DNA of 64,000 nucleotides from Flavobacterium sp. MedPE-SWcel (GTDB lineage Bacteria; Bacteroidota; Bacteroidia; Flavobacteriales; Flavobacteriaceae), in assembly GCA_001874325.1 (NCBI GenBank), contig MPCW01000003.1, positions 1-64,000 of the forward strand, written 5' to 3'. Shown here piece by piece: positions 42,490-51,322 of the stretch (positions are counted from its first letter, which is position 1; every line of letters starts with the position of its first letter). A program made the position numbers and the translations under genes. Below the pieces are notes generated by a model. The model was not told the origin of the DNA. It saw only the letters and a list, made by a program, of their open reading frames with translations, and did not search any database.

Positions 42490-42524
42490 AGTGTAAATTT
42501 CTATAAACTTTTTAATTTTACACT
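42490..42524. promoter_or_regulatory. Inverted repeat between divergent genes
   Basis: Arms AGTGTAAA (42490-42497) and TTTACACT (42517-42524), 19 nt apart, lie directly upstream of the DUF423 start. It is a candidate operator for one or both genes. Confidence 0.35.
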
Positions 42525-42531
42525 ATAATTT

Positions 42532-42927
42532 ATGAAAAAAATGAATAGAAAAATTTTATCTGTTGCAGCGGTACTAGGTGCAATTGCTATAGTGTTAGGT
42601 GCTTTTGGTGCTCATTCTCTTAAAAAAGTACTTGAGCCAGATATGTTAGCAACATTCGAAACTGGGGTTAAATATCAAATGTATCACGCACTTTTTTTGT
42701 TATTTATTGGTACTACATCTTTAGTTTCAGATAAGACTAAGAAAACAATACTTTCTCTTGTGGTTGTAGGTGTATTGTTTTTCTCTTTTTCTATTTATTT
42801 TTTAGCGTGTAATGATTTATTCTCTTTCGACTTTAAAAAGATAGGGTTTATTACACCTATAGGTGGATTATTACTAATTAGCGCATGGATTATACTGTTA
42901 TTAAATTTAATTAAACGAAAGGGGTAA
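42532..42927 (+). CDS. DUF423 membrane protein
   Basis: A 131-aa protein with four hydrophobic helices. The conserved DUF423 start is AVLGAIAIVLGAFGAHSLKK, and TFETGVKYQMYHALFLLFIG follows directly. It is an inner-membrane protein of unknown function (YgdD/YwdK group). The start could also be the ATG nine bases further in. pckA follows after 80 nt with its own promoter box. Confidence 0.9.
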   Translation: MKKMNRKILSVAAVLGAIAIVLGAFGAHSLKKVLEPDMLATFETGVKYQMYHALFLLFIGTTSLVSDKTKKTILSLVVVGVLFFSFSIYFLACNDLFSFDFKKIGFITPIGGLLLISAWIILLLNLIKRKG

Positions 42928-42966
42928 AACAATATGTAAATTAATTCTATTTAAGAAATTATTTTT

Positions 42967-42974
42967 TACATTTG
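42967..42974 (+). promoter_or_regulatory. -7 promoter box for pckA
   Basis: TACATTTG matches TAnnTTTG, 33 nt before the ATG at 43008. The upstream start codon of the longest frame lies in the box, which supports 43008. Confidence 0.6.
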
Positions 42975-43007
42975 CCCTTTGAAACAATGCAACTTAATCT
43001 TAAAGTT

Positions 43008-44609
43008 ATGGAGAATTACGGTCTTTTCACGAAATCGATTTCGTTAGAGAGCATGGGAATTAAGAACGCGAATGTTAAATATCAGTTGTCTTCAGATGAG
43101 CTTCATGATATTGCCATTGAAAAAGGACAAGGCGTAGAAAGTTCTACAGGTGCGCTTTCGGTTAACACAGGAAAATTTACTGGAAGATCGCCTAAAGATC
43201 GTTTTATAGTTAAAGATAGCATCACAGAAGACAAAGTGTGGTGGGGTGATATTAATATTCCTTTTGATAGCGACAAGTTTGACGCTCTTTATAATAAAGT
43301 AACTGAGTACTTATCTGGAAAAGAGATTTTTGCACGCGATAGTTATGTGTGTTCAGATCCTAATTACAGATTGAATGTAAGAGTGGTTACTGAATATCCT
43401 TGGTCTAATTTATTTTGTCATAATATGTTCCTTAGACCAGAACAATCAGAACTTGAAAATTTTGCGCCTGACTGGCACGTAGTATGTGTTCCTAGCTTCA
43501 TGGCAGATCCTGAGCTAGACGGTACACGTCAAAGCAATTTTGCAATATTAAACTTTACACGTAAAATAGCACTTATAGGTGGTACGGGTTATACTGGAGA
43601 GATGAAGAAAGGTATATTCTCTGCGCTTAACTTTATTTTACCTGTAGATAAGAATACTTTACCAATGCACTGTAGTGCTAATGTAGGTGAAGACGGAGAT
43701 ACATCAATCTTCTTTGGTCTTTCAGGTACTGGTAAAACAACACTTTCTGCAGATCCAGATCGTAAACTTATTGGAGACGATGAGCACGGATGGACTAACG
43801 AAAACACGGTGTTTAACTTTGAAGGTGGTTGTTATGCTAAAGTAATTAACCTTACTGAAGAGAATGAGCCAGACATCTTTAGGTCTATAAAAAGAGGTGC
43901 TATCTTAGAAAATGTTATTTTTAAAGAAGGTACTAATGAAGTAGATTTTGAAGATACTTCTATTACACCTAATACTAGGGTTAGTTACCCAATATATCAT
44001 ATAGATAATGTGCAGCCAGGTTCTATAGGAAAGAATCCTAAAAACATATTCTTCCTTACTGCTGATGCATTTGGAGTATTGCCTCCAATATCTAAATTAA
44101 CACCAGGTCAGGCAGCTTACCACTTTATCTCAGGATATACGGCTAAGGTTGCAGGTACTGAGGCTGGAGTTAATGAGCCACAACCAAACTTCTCAGCTTG
44201 TTTTGGAGCGCCATTTATGCCATTACACCCTACTAAGTACGCAGAGATGCTAAGTGCTAAAATGAAGGATGCTGGAGTTAATGTATGGCTTATAAACACA
44301 GGTTGGACTGGTGGTGCTTATGGTACTGGTAGTAGAATGAAACTTAAGTATACTAGAGCAATGATTACTGCTGCTCTAAACGGAGAATTAGATAATGTAG
44401 GTTTTGAAGTGCATGAAGTATTTGGTCTTGCAAAACCACAAAGTTGTCCTAATGTGCCAGCGGAGATATTAAATCCTCGTAATACATGGGCTGATAAGGC
44501 TGCTTATGACGCTAAAGCACAAGAGCTTGCTAAATCATTCAAGAAAAACTTTGAGAAGTTTGAAGAGTTTGCAAACGAAGAAATTCTTGCAGGTGCTCCA
44601 TTAGCATAA
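43008..44609 (+). CDS. pckA: Phosphoenolpyruvate carboxykinase (ATP)
   Basis: A 533-aa gluconeogenic enzyme that converts oxaloacetate and ATP to phosphoenolpyruvate, CO2 and ADP. The N-terminus has SVNTGKFTGRSPKDRFIVKD. The kinase-1a P-loop is GLSGTGKTTLSADP, followed by DDEHGWT (kinase 2) and the adenine-binding GGAYGTGSRM region. The length is usual for the family. The ATG at 43008, with TAAAG a few bases upstream, is better than the earlier codons, which sit too close to the promoter. A strong terminator follows. Confidence 0.96.
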   Translation: MENYGLFTKSISLESMGIKNANVKYQLSSDELHDIAIEKGQGVESSTGALSVNTGKFTGRSPKDRFIVKDSITEDKVWWGDINIPFDSDKFDALYNKVTEYLSGKEIFARDSYVCSDPNYRLNVRVVTEYPWSNLFCHNMFLRPEQSELENFAPDWHVVCVPSFMADPELDGTRQSNFAILNFTRKIALIGGTGYTGEMKKGIFSALNFILPVDKNTLPMHCSANVGEDGDTSIFFGLSGTGKTTLSADPDRKLIGDDEHGWTNENTVFNFEGGCYAKVINLTEENEPDIFRSIKRGAILENVIFKEGTNEVDFEDTSITPNTRVSYPIYHIDNVQPGSIGKNPKNIFFLTADAFGVLPPISKLTPGQAAYHFISGYTAKVAGTEAGVNEPQPNFSACFGAPFMPLHPTKYAEMLSAKMKDAGVNVWLINTGWTGGAYGTGSRMKLKYTRAMITAALNGELDNVGFEVHEVFGLAKPQSCPNVPAEILNPRNTWADKAAYDAKAQELAKSFKKNFEKFEEFANEEILAGAPLA

Positions 44610-44630
44610 TTACAATATTTTCAAAATATA

Positions 44631-44662
44631 AAAAAAGCCGCTCTTTAAGAGCGGCTTTTTTG
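44631..44662 (+). terminator. Terminator after pckA
   Basis: Stem AAAAAAGCCGCTC/GAGCGGCTTTTTT with a 5-nt loop. Confidence 0.92.
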
Positions 44663-44721
44663 TTTTTATATAATGTGGCTGTAGCTTTTTTGAGTCTTTT
44701 AAGTAATAGAAATTGGCTATC

Positions 44722-44761
44722 ATAAAAAAAGAGCTACATGAAAATGTAGCTCTTTTTTTAT
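44722..44761 (-). terminator. Terminator after hemD
   Basis: Perfect 18-bp arms ATAAAAAAAGAGCTACAT and its complement around a GAAA tetraloop. It lies between convergent pckA and hemD and can also back up the pckA terminator. Confidence 0.92.
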
Positions 44762-44791
44762 GATATATAATCTCTCTGGGAGATGGTAATG

Positions 44792-45538
44792 TTATTTCTT
44801 GTTAGCATCTACAATGTACTTTTCTAAAGCCATTGTCATAGATGGTGTTTTTGGTGCTGGCGCCATTATGTCGATACGTAAGCCTCTGTCTAATGCTTCT
44901 TTTTGTGTAGTGCTCCCGAAAACAGCTATACGAGTATCGTTTTGCTCAAAATCAGGGAAGTTTTTAAATAACGATCTAATACCTGTTGGGCTAAAGAAAG
45001 TTAATATATCGTAATACACATCTTTAAGGTCAGATAAATCGCTTACTAATGTTTTGTAAAATATACCTGGTGTCCAGTCTACCTTAAGGCTGTTAAGAGT
45101 AGTTGGGATGTCATCATTTAATTGGTCTGATGCTGGTAATAGGAATTTTTCATCCTTGTATTTCTTGATAAGTGGAGAGATGTCAGCAAATTTTTTCTGA
45201 CCCACGTAAATTTTTCTTTTTCTATATACCACATATTTTTGCAGGTAAAAGGCAACAGCCTCACTCTGGCAAAAATACTTCATAGTTTCAGGTACTTTAA
45301 AACGCATTTCTTCTGCTACACGGAAAAAATGATCTATAGAGTTCTTGCTTGTAAGAATGATTGCAGTATAATCGTTTAGATCTATTTTTTGCAGTCTTAT
45401 GTCCTTAGCACTTACACCTTCTACATGAATAAACGGTCTAAAGTCTACTCGTACTTTGTGCTTTTGTTGTAATTCGAAGTATGGTGAGTTTTCTACTTTA
45501 GGCTCCGGTTGCGAAACCAAAATTGTTTTCACTTTCAT
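44792..45538 (-). CDS. hemD: Uroporphyrinogen-III synthase
   Basis: A 248-aa two-domain enzyme that closes and inverts ring D of hydroxymethylbilane in haem synthesis. It shows VKTILVSQPEPK at the start, AIILTSKNSIDHFF near residue 80, YDILTFFSPTGIRSLFKNFP, and IAVFGSTTQKEALDRGL at the end, the usual HemD pattern. It follows the DUF4271 gene by 15 nt, a common Bacteroidota pairing, and ends at a terminator. No other haem gene is in the window. Confidence 0.9.
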   Translation of the reverse strand: MKVKTILVSQPEPKVENSPYFELQQKHKVRVDFRPFIHVEGVSAKDIRLQKIDLNDYTAIILTSKNSIDHFFRVAEEMRFKVPETMKYFCQSEAVAFYLQKYVVYRKRKIYVGQKKFADISPLIKKYKDEKFLLPASDQLNDDIPTTLNSLKVDWTPGIFYKTLVSDLSDLKDVYYDILTFFSPTGIRSLFKNFPDFEQNDTRIAVFGSTTQKEALDRGLRIDIMAPAPKTPSMTMALEKYIVDANKK

Positions 45539-45553
45539 ATTTAATGTGTTCTT

Positions 45554-46222
45554 TTACTTACTGTTTGTAAACCAATAATACATGAAATAATAGGGTGCTA
45601 TTTCAAGAGTGCAAAGATACAAAATAAAATAGAACAATTTGCTTTGTATTAAACTTTGATACAATCTAAGTGATGTAATGTAGGAAATTAGGGTAACTAT
45701 AAGTAGAGCTATTAGTAGTGTATAAACAATAGATGGGTGAGGTGTATCGTTATAAAAAAGTATTGCAGTTATGGGCAATAACAGGAGCCCGATGTAGGTA
45801 CGATAACTAACTTTATGCAGGTTAAATGACTCTCCAAACTCTTCGATGTCAAAAGCAGTTGCTATAATTTTATCAATAAGATATTTAGCAAGTATAAAAA
45901 CAGTTAGAAAAGTAAAGTTTTGTATAAATGCAATTAAACTTATTTTGTCAGAAAAACCGTAATAACTTAATAAGAAATGTATTAGAAAGGTAAATGATAC
46001 TACATGTATTATAAAAAACGATATAGTAAAACCATTCAGCATGTTACCTCCATCTTTATAAACCTTTATGTATTTATCAGAATAAAAGAGTCTAATAAAC
46101 TCAGAAAAGCGTTTTTTAGATACAGTTTTGTTTATGGCTATTAATGCCAAACACAAAATAAAAAGTATGGTTGCCCAATCTTTATTTTCTATAGTTCGTT
46201 CGCTAAAAATAAAATCTATCAT
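45554..46222 (-). CDS. DUF4271 membrane protein
   Basis: A 222-aa protein with about six hydrophobic helices. The cytoplasmic-side segments KKRFSEFIRLFYSDKYIKVY and FNLHKVSYRTYIGLLLLPI resemble DUF4271 proteins, which are usually encoded just before hemD. The function is undescribed. The operon with hemD is inferred from the 15-nt gap. It is divergent from the polyprenol-sugar synthase gene. Confidence 0.85.
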   Translation of the reverse strand: MIDFIFSERTIENKDWATILFILCLALIAINKTVSKKRFSEFIRLFYSDKYIKVYKDGGNMLNGFTISFFIIHVVSFTFLIHFLLSYYGFSDKISLIAFIQNFTFLTVFILAKYLIDKIIATAFDIEEFGESFNLHKVSYRTYIGLLLLPITAILFYNDTPHPSIVYTLLIALLIVTLISYITSLRLYQSLIQSKLFYFILYLCTLEIAPYYFMYYWFTNSK

Positions 46223-46272
46223 AGGGCGTAAAATTACTAATTTTTACAGTGAAAAATATTATTATAATTTTA

Positions 46273-46306
46273 TTGTCTAAGAGACGTTAGAAATACATTA
46301 TTTTTG
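46273..46306 (+). promoter_or_regulatory. Promoter for the polyprenol-sugar synthase-pyrC operon
   Basis: TTG at 46273-46275 and TATTTTTG at 46299-46306 are 23 nt apart. They lie 21 nt before the ATG at 46328 and exclude the upstream TTG start. Confidence 0.6.
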
Positions 46307-46327
46307 CAATAAAATTTGAGGATACTG

Positions 46328-47053
46328 ATGAATGATGGTATTGTTATAATTCCTACCTATAACGAAATTGAAAATATTGAGGACATACTTAGGGCTGTTT
46401 TTTCATTACATACCCGTTTTGATGTATTAGTAGTAGATGATAACTCTCCTGACGGTACGGCAAACAAAGTTAAGGAGTTACAGAAAGAGTTTTCAGATAG
46501 ACTTTATTTAGAAGTTAGAGGGGGTAAAGAAGGTTTGGGTACAGCTTATGTACATGGATTTAGATGGGCTATAGGTAAAGGATATGATTATATTTTTGAA
46601 ATGGATGCTGATTTTTCGCATAACCCAAAAGATTTAGAGCATTTATATAAGGCTTGCGTTCATGATAATGTAGACATGGCTATAGGTTCTAGATATAGTA
46701 AAGGTGTAAATGTTGTAAACTGGCCACTTAGTCGTGTGTTGCTTTCATACTATGCATCGGTTTACGTAAAAATAGTTACAGGTATGCAAATACACGATGC
46801 CACGGCAGGGTTTGTTTGCTATAAAAGAAAAGTATTAGAGACAATAAATCTCGATAAAATTAAGTTTGTAGGCTACGCCTTTCAAATAGAAATGAAATAT
46901 CGTGCTTTCGCTAATAAGTTTAAATTAGCAGAGATCCCCATAATATTTACCGATCGCACAAAAGGCGAGTCAAAAATGAGTAATGCCATTATTAAAGAAG
47001 CCATATTAGGTGTTATAACACTCAGGATAAAAAAAATGCTAAACAAGCTATAA
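46328..47053 (+). CDS. Polyprenol monophosphomannose synthase (GT2 family)
   Basis: A 241-aa soluble GT2 glycosyltransferase of the DPM1 type. It has VIIPTYNEIENIEDIL, DVLVVDDNSPDGTA, the DxD-like EMDADFSHNPKD, and the late FTDRTKGESKMS motif. It transfers mannose, or a similar sugar, from GDP to polyprenyl phosphate on the cytoplasmic face of the inner membrane. There is no C-terminal membrane helix. It heads an operon with pyrC and a DUF4296 gene, spaced by 7 and 2 nt. Confidence 0.9.
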   Translation: MNDGIVIIPTYNEIENIEDILRAVFSLHTRFDVLVVDDNSPDGTANKVKELQKEFSDRLYLEVRGGKEGLGTAYVHGFRWAIGKGYDYIFEMDADFSHNPKDLEHLYKACVHDNVDMAIGSRYSKGVNVVNWPLSRVLLSYYASVYVKIVTGMQIHDATAGFVCYKRKVLETINLDKIKFVGYAFQIEMKYRAFANKFKLAEIPIIFTDRTKGESKMSNAIIKEAILGVITLRIKKMLNKL

Positions 47054-47060
47054 ACAAAAG

Positions 47061-48407
47061 ATGAACAAGATTTTAATTAAGAATGCCAAAATTGTAAACG
47101 AAGGAACCATTTTTGAAGGTGATCTTTTAATTGAAGATAAGTTTATAAAAGAGATAGGAGCGAGCATAAGCCCTAAATCAGCAGATGTAAATATTATAGA
47201 TGCAGAGGGAAACTATCTTATTCCGGGAGCTATAGATGATCAGGTACACTTTAGAGAACCAGGTCTTACTCATAAAGGAGAGATAGAAACAGAATCGCGT
47301 GCTGCAGTAGCAGGTGGTATTACATCTTTTATTGAGCAACCTAATACAGTACCTAATGCTGTAACGCAAGAGTTACTCGAAGATAAGTATAAAAGAGCAG
47401 CAGAGGTTTCTTATGCTAACTACTCTTTTATGATGGGTGGTACTAACGATAATCTAGAAGAGGTGTTAAAAACCAACCCTAGAAATGTAGCAGGTATAAA
47501 ACTATTCTTAGGTTCATCTACAGGTAATATGCTAGTAGATGATGAGGCTGTGTTAGAAAAAATATTCTCTAATACCTCTATGCTTATAGCAACGCATTGT
47601 GAAGATGAAACAACAATAAGAGAAAACTTTGCAAAGTATAAAGAAAAATATGGTGATGATATACCAATGAAATATCACCCAGAAATACGTAGTGCAGAGG
47701 CTTGTTATATATCATCGTCTAGAGCGGTTGAGTTAGCAAAGAAAACAGGTGCAAGATTACACGTGTTTCATGTATCTACTGCAAAAGAAACGGAATTGTT
47801 TACAAACAAAATACCGTTAGAAGATAAACAAATTACTGCCGAAGTATGTATACACCATTTGTGGTTTACTGATGCAGATTATGATAAAAAAGGTTCTTTA
47901 ATAAAATGGAATCCTGCTGTTAAAACAGCGGCTGATAGAGAAGAGCTTTGGAAAGCATTATTAGATGATAGAATAGATGTTATTGCTACAGATCATGCTC
48001 CACACACGCTAGAGGAAAAACAAAATCCTTATACTAGTGCACCTTCAGGAGGCCCATTAGTACAACATGCGGTAGTGGCAATGTTTGAGGCTTTTCATCA
48101 AAATAAAATATCGGTAGAGCGTATTGTAGAGAAGATGGCGCATAACCCTGCTAAAATATTTAAAGTAGAAAAGCGTGGGTTTATAAAAGAGGGATATTAT
48201 GCCGATTTAGTTATTGTGAATCCAGGTTTACCATGGAACGTGCAAAAAGAAAATATCTTGTATAAATGCGGATGGTCTCCGTTTGAGGGTACAAACTTTA
48301 AATCGAGAATAAGCCATACCTTTGTAAACGGACAAATGGTTTACAATAACTTTAAGGTAAAAGATAACGTGCGTTGTGGCGAACGATTACTCTTTAATAG
48401 AGAATAA
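47061..48407 (+). CDS. pyrC: Dihydroorotase
   Basis: A 448-aa amidohydrolase of pyrimidine synthesis. It has the metal motif DDQVHFREPGLTHKGE (the usual D-x-H-x-H appears as D-x-Q-V-H, as in many Bacteroidota sequences), then IKLFLGSSTGNML with the carboxylated-Lys region, CIHHLWFTD, and IATDHAPHTLEEK. It interconverts carbamoyl aspartate and dihydroorotate. It could instead be a dihydroorotase-like hydrolase, because the first His differs. It lies mid-operon. Confidence 0.9.
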   Translation: MNKILIKNAKIVNEGTIFEGDLLIEDKFIKEIGASISPKSADVNIIDAEGNYLIPGAIDDQVHFREPGLTHKGEIETESRAAVAGGITSFIEQPNTVPNAVTQELLEDKYKRAAEVSYANYSFMMGGTNDNLEEVLKTNPRNVAGIKLFLGSSTGNMLVDDEAVLEKIFSNTSMLIATHCEDETTIRENFAKYKEKYGDDIPMKYHPEIRSAEACYISSSRAVELAKKTGARLHVFHVSTAKETELFTNKIPLEDKQITAEVCIHHLWFTDADYDKKGSLIKWNPAVKTAADREELWKALLDDRIDVIATDHAPHTLEEKQNPYTSAPSGGPLVQHAVVAMFEAFHQNKISVERIVEKMAHNPAKIFKVEKRGFIKEGYYADLVIVNPGLPWNVQKENILYKCGWSPFEGTNFKSRISHTFVNGQMVYNNFKVKDNVRCGERLLFNRE

Positions 48408-48409
48408 TT

Positions 48410-48835
48410 ATGAAAAAAATAGCATTTCTTGTATTAATGTCATTATCACTTTTTGCATGTAAAAAAGGTGAAGAAAAGATTGAAGAACCAAAACCATTAC
48501 TTAGTGAGGATAAGATGGTTGATGTTTTGTATGATGTTAATATGTTGCAGTCTATGCAGTCGTTTAAGCCAAAAACATTGGCTGATAACAAAGTAGATCC
48601 TGTAACTTATGTGTATAATAAGTATGATATTGATAGTGCTACTTTTGCTGAAAATCATATATATTATGCCTCTCAGTTAGATGTTTATGAACGTATTCAT
48701 AAAAGAGTAAGCGAGAGAGTTAAAAAAGAAAAAGAAGCTATTGAAGAAATTTTAGAAGCCGAAGCTAAAGCCGATTCCATTGAAAAGGCTAAGGAAGAAG
48801 AAATAAAAATAAAAGATTTAAAACCAGCCCCTTAA
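48410..48835 (+). CDS. DUF4296 lipoprotein
   Basis: A 141-aa lipoprotein (lipobox LFAC, Cys17, then KKGEEK). The block LLSEDKMVDVLYDVNMLQS and VYNKYDIDSATFAENHIYYA are DUF4296 marks. A long charged helix rich in Glu and Lys ends the protein. It is often found after pyrC in Flavobacteriia. The function is unknown. It starts 2 nt after the pyrC stop, and its own stop lies inside the terminator stem. Confidence 0.88.
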   Translation: MKKIAFLVLMSLSLFACKKGEEKIEEPKPLLSEDKMVDVLYDVNMLQSMQSFKPKTLADNKVDPVTYVYNKYDIDSATFAENHIYYASQLDVYERIHKRVSERVKKEKEAIEEILEAEAKADSIEKAKEEEIKIKDLKPAP

Positions 48836-48850
48836 AGGCTGGTTTTGTTT
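48820..48850 (+). terminator. Terminator overlapping DUF4296 stop
   Basis: Stem AAAACCAGCC/GGCTGGTTTT around the TAA-containing loop CCTTAAA, followed by a T-rich tail. Confidence 0.85.
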
Positions 48851-48854
48851 TTTA

Positions 48855-49865
48855 TTATAACTGCCCAGAAGTAATAGCAGCATTTGTTATTTGCTTTACA
48901 TGTGCTTTTACCTCTATAAATGTATAGTTAAGTGATTTTTTAATTTTACGATTATCATAATTATTATGCTCATGAGATGACTCAGCCATAGCACGTGTCA
49001 TTAATCGTTTGCGCATTAATAGTTTTGATAATAGCCAGTCTAAACGCCACGCTACAGATGTTAATGATTTTGAGGCATATATAGTAGGTCGTTTTTTACC
49101 CATACCGTCAGCCATAATAAACAGCAATTTTCTGTACGATAATTGTTTTGCTACAAGTGTATATCGTTCTCCAGATATGTCGCTATCCATAAGTTGCGTC
49201 ATACAGTTGGCTACATCCTCTACAGCTATAACGCCACAACCACCTTTGGTATAAAAATATTGCCCCTTGCTTACTGCTTTAAACATTCTGCCGCTACCTT
49301 GTGACCAAAAACCATAGCCAAATATAAGTCCAGGGTTTACAATAACTACTTTAAGCCCTTCTTGCCAAGCGCGCCATACTTCCATTTCGGCGCCATGTTT
49401 AGTAATGGCATAGTCGCTATGTGTTGCTTCGGGGTTCCATTCTGTTTCTTCGGTAATAACGGTTTCGTGTTCTTTTAAATCGCCCAGAGCGGCAATAGAG
49501 CTAACATAGCAAAGTTTAAGCACTCTAAATGCAAGCGCGCAGTTTACTACATTAGCAGTGCCTTCTATATTTGTTTTTCGAAGTAACTCTTCATCTTTAG
49601 GGTCAAAAGATATAAGTGCTGCACAATGATATACATAAGTTACATTAGCAAAAGCGGCTTCGAGTGAAGGGATGTCTACTATATCGCCTTCCACCCATTC
49701 TATTTTTTCAAATAGCGGGAGTTTGTTATAGTGAGCAAATAATTTCTTAGTTTTTGTTTTACTTGCTTCTGTACGATAGAGTGCACGTACACTATTTTCG
49801 CCCTCTACTAATTGAAGTAGCAAGTGCGCTCCTACTAAGCCTGTTCCGCCAGTTACTAATATCAT
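48855..49865 (-). CDS. NAD-dependent epimerase/dehydratase (extended SDR)
   Basis: A 336-aa extended short-chain dehydrogenase. It opens MILVTGGTGLVGAHLLLQL, with the TGxxGxxG loop, then VEGDIVD, YHCAALISF, VSSIAALG and the catalytic YAITK. VNPGLIFGYG resembles dihydroflavonol reductase-type members. The reaction and substrate are unknown. It is a single gene divergent from tyrS. A TATTTTTG box ends only 4 nt before the ATG, so the mRNA may be nearly leaderless. Confidence 0.88.
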   Translation of the reverse strand: MILVTGGTGLVGAHLLLQLVEGENSVRALYRTEASKTKTKKLFAHYNKLPLFEKIEWVEGDIVDIPSLEAAFANVTYVYHCAALISFDPKDEELLRKTNIEGTANVVNCALAFRVLKLCYVSSIAALGDLKEHETVITEETEWNPEATHSDYAITKHGAEMEVWRAWQEGLKVVIVNPGLIFGYGFWSQGSGRMFKAVSKGQYFYTKGGCGVIAVEDVANCMTQLMDSDISGERYTLVAKQLSYRKLLFIMADGMGKKRPTIYASKSLTSVAWRLDWLLSKLLMRKRLMTRAMAESSHEHNNYDNRKIKKSLNYTFIEVKAHVKQITNAAITSGQL

Positions 49866-49869
49866 GTAG

Positions 49870-49877
49870 CAAAAATA
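49870..49877 (-). promoter_or_regulatory. Candidate -7 box next to the SDR start
   Basis: The minus strand reads TATTTTTG, ending 4 nt before the ATG. If used, transcription would begin at or near the start codon. No -33 box is seen. Confidence 0.35.
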
Positions 49878-49940
49878 ATTTTTATGTTATAAATATAAGC
49901 AGATGTTCACTTTTTTTAACTCATGTTAGTGGCAAGTTTG

Positions 49941-49948
49941 TATTTTTG
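49941..49948 (+). promoter_or_regulatory. -7 promoter box for tyrS
   Basis: TATTTTTG matches TAnnTTTG, 20 nt before the tyrS ATG. Confidence 0.5.
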
Positions 49949-49968
49949 TGGCTCAATAAACAATAAGC

Positions 49969-51270
49969 ATGAAAAATTTTGTAGAAGAATTACAATGGAG
50001 AGGTATGGTGCACGACATTATGCCGGGAACCGAAGAACAACTGAATAAAGAGATGACGTCTGCCTATATTGGTTTTGACCCTACTTCTGATTCGTTGCAC
50101 ATTGGTAGTCTTGTGCCTATTATTATATTGGTTCATTTATATAAAAGCGGACACAAACCATATGCTTTAGTAGGTGGTGCTACGGGTATGATAGGTGATC
50201 CATCAGGTAAATCAGATGAGAGAAACTTGTTAGACGAGGCTGCGCTTGCAAAAAATGTTGACGGAATTAAAAACGTACTTTCTCGTTTTTTAGATTTTGA
50301 TGCTACCGATGCTAATGCACCAGTGCTAGTAAATAACTACGACTGGATGAAAGAGTTTTCTTTTATCGATTTTGCACGTGATGTAGGTAAACGTATTACG
50401 GTAAACTACATGATGGCTAAAGATTCAGTTAAGAAACGTCTTACAGGCGAGGCAGGATCAGGTATGTCGTTTACAGAGTTTACATACCAGTTAATACAAG
50501 GATATGATTTTTACCATTTACATAAAGCCCATAATTGTTTGTTACAATTAGGAGGTAGTGACCAGTGGGGTAATATTACTACAGGTACAGAGTTAGTGCG
50601 CCGAATGAATGAAGAGGGTAGTAATAAGGCTTATGCTATGACATGCCCGCTTATTACAAAAGCTGACGGCTCTAAATTCGGAAAGTCAGAAGGTGGTAAT
50701 GTATGGCTAGATGCTGATAAAACATCAGTATATAAGTTTTACCAGTTTTGGATTAATACTACTGATGCTGATGCTGAAAAGTATATTAAGATATTTACTT
50801 TTTTACCAAAGGAAGAAATAGAACAGTTAATAGCAGAGCATAATGAAGCTCCGCATGCTAGAGTATTACAGAAAAAGTTAGCAGAACAGGTTACTATATT
50901 TGTACACTCTGAGGAAGAGTTGGAAAAAGCAATAAAGGCTTCTAATGTGTTATTTGGTAAATCTACTGCTGATGATTTAAAGCAATTAGATAGTACTACT
51001 TTTTTAGAAGTATTTGATGGTGTGCCACAAGCAGAGGTATCGATGGCAGATGTAGAAGAGGGACTAGGTATTATTGATGCTTTTGTAGCAAAGTCAAACT
51101 TCTTGAAATCAAATGGGGAAGCAAGACGCGCGCTGAAGGAAAATTCAATTTCAGTAAACAGAGCTAAAGTAAAAGACGATTATGGTATTACTAAAGATGA
51201 TTTAATAAATGACCAGTTTGTATTATTGCAAAAAGGGAAGAAGAATTATTATATACTAAGAGTAAAGTAA
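49969..51270 (+). CDS. tyrS: Tyrosine--tRNA ligase
   Basis: A 433-aa class I synthetase of the TyrRS/TrpRS group. It has [15 protein letters not shown] (HIGH-type site), [29 protein letters not shown] and the signature KFGKSEGG. The C-terminal S4-like RNA-binding domain ([22 protein letters not shown]) covers roughly the last 65 residues. It charges tRNA-Tyr. It is monocistronic with a bidirectional terminator. Confidence 0.97.
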   Translation: MKNFVEELQWRGMVHDIMPGTEEQLNKEMTSAYIGFDPTSDSLHIGSLVPIIILVHLYKSGHKPYALVGGATGMIGDPSGKSDERNLLDEAALAKNVDGIKNVLSRFLDFDATDANAPVLVNNYDWMKEFSFIDFARDVGKRITVNYMMAKDSVKKRLTGEAGSGMSFTEFTYQLIQGYDFYHLHKAHNCLLQLGGSDQWGNITTGTELVRRMNEEGSNKAYAMTCPLITKADGSKFGKSEGGNVWLDADKTSVYKFYQFWINTTDADAEKYIKIFTFLPKEEIEQLIAEHNEAPHARVLQKKLAEQVTIFVHSEEELEKAIKASNVLFGKSTADDLKQLDSTTFLEVFDGVPQAEVSMADVEEGLGIIDAFVAKSNFLKSNGEARRALKENSISVNRAKVKDDYGITKDDLINDQFVLLQKGKKNYYILRVK

Positions 51271-51271
51271 T

Positions 51272-51304
51272 AAAAAGAGCGGCTAATTAAGCCGCTCTTT
51301 TTAT
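51272..51304. terminator. Bidirectional terminator
   Basis: Stem AAAAAGAGCGGCT/AGCCGCTCTTTTT with a 5-nt loop, between convergent tyrS and LuxE-like genes. Confidence 0.92.
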
Positions 51305-51322
51305 TTATAAGTTATTCAGATG

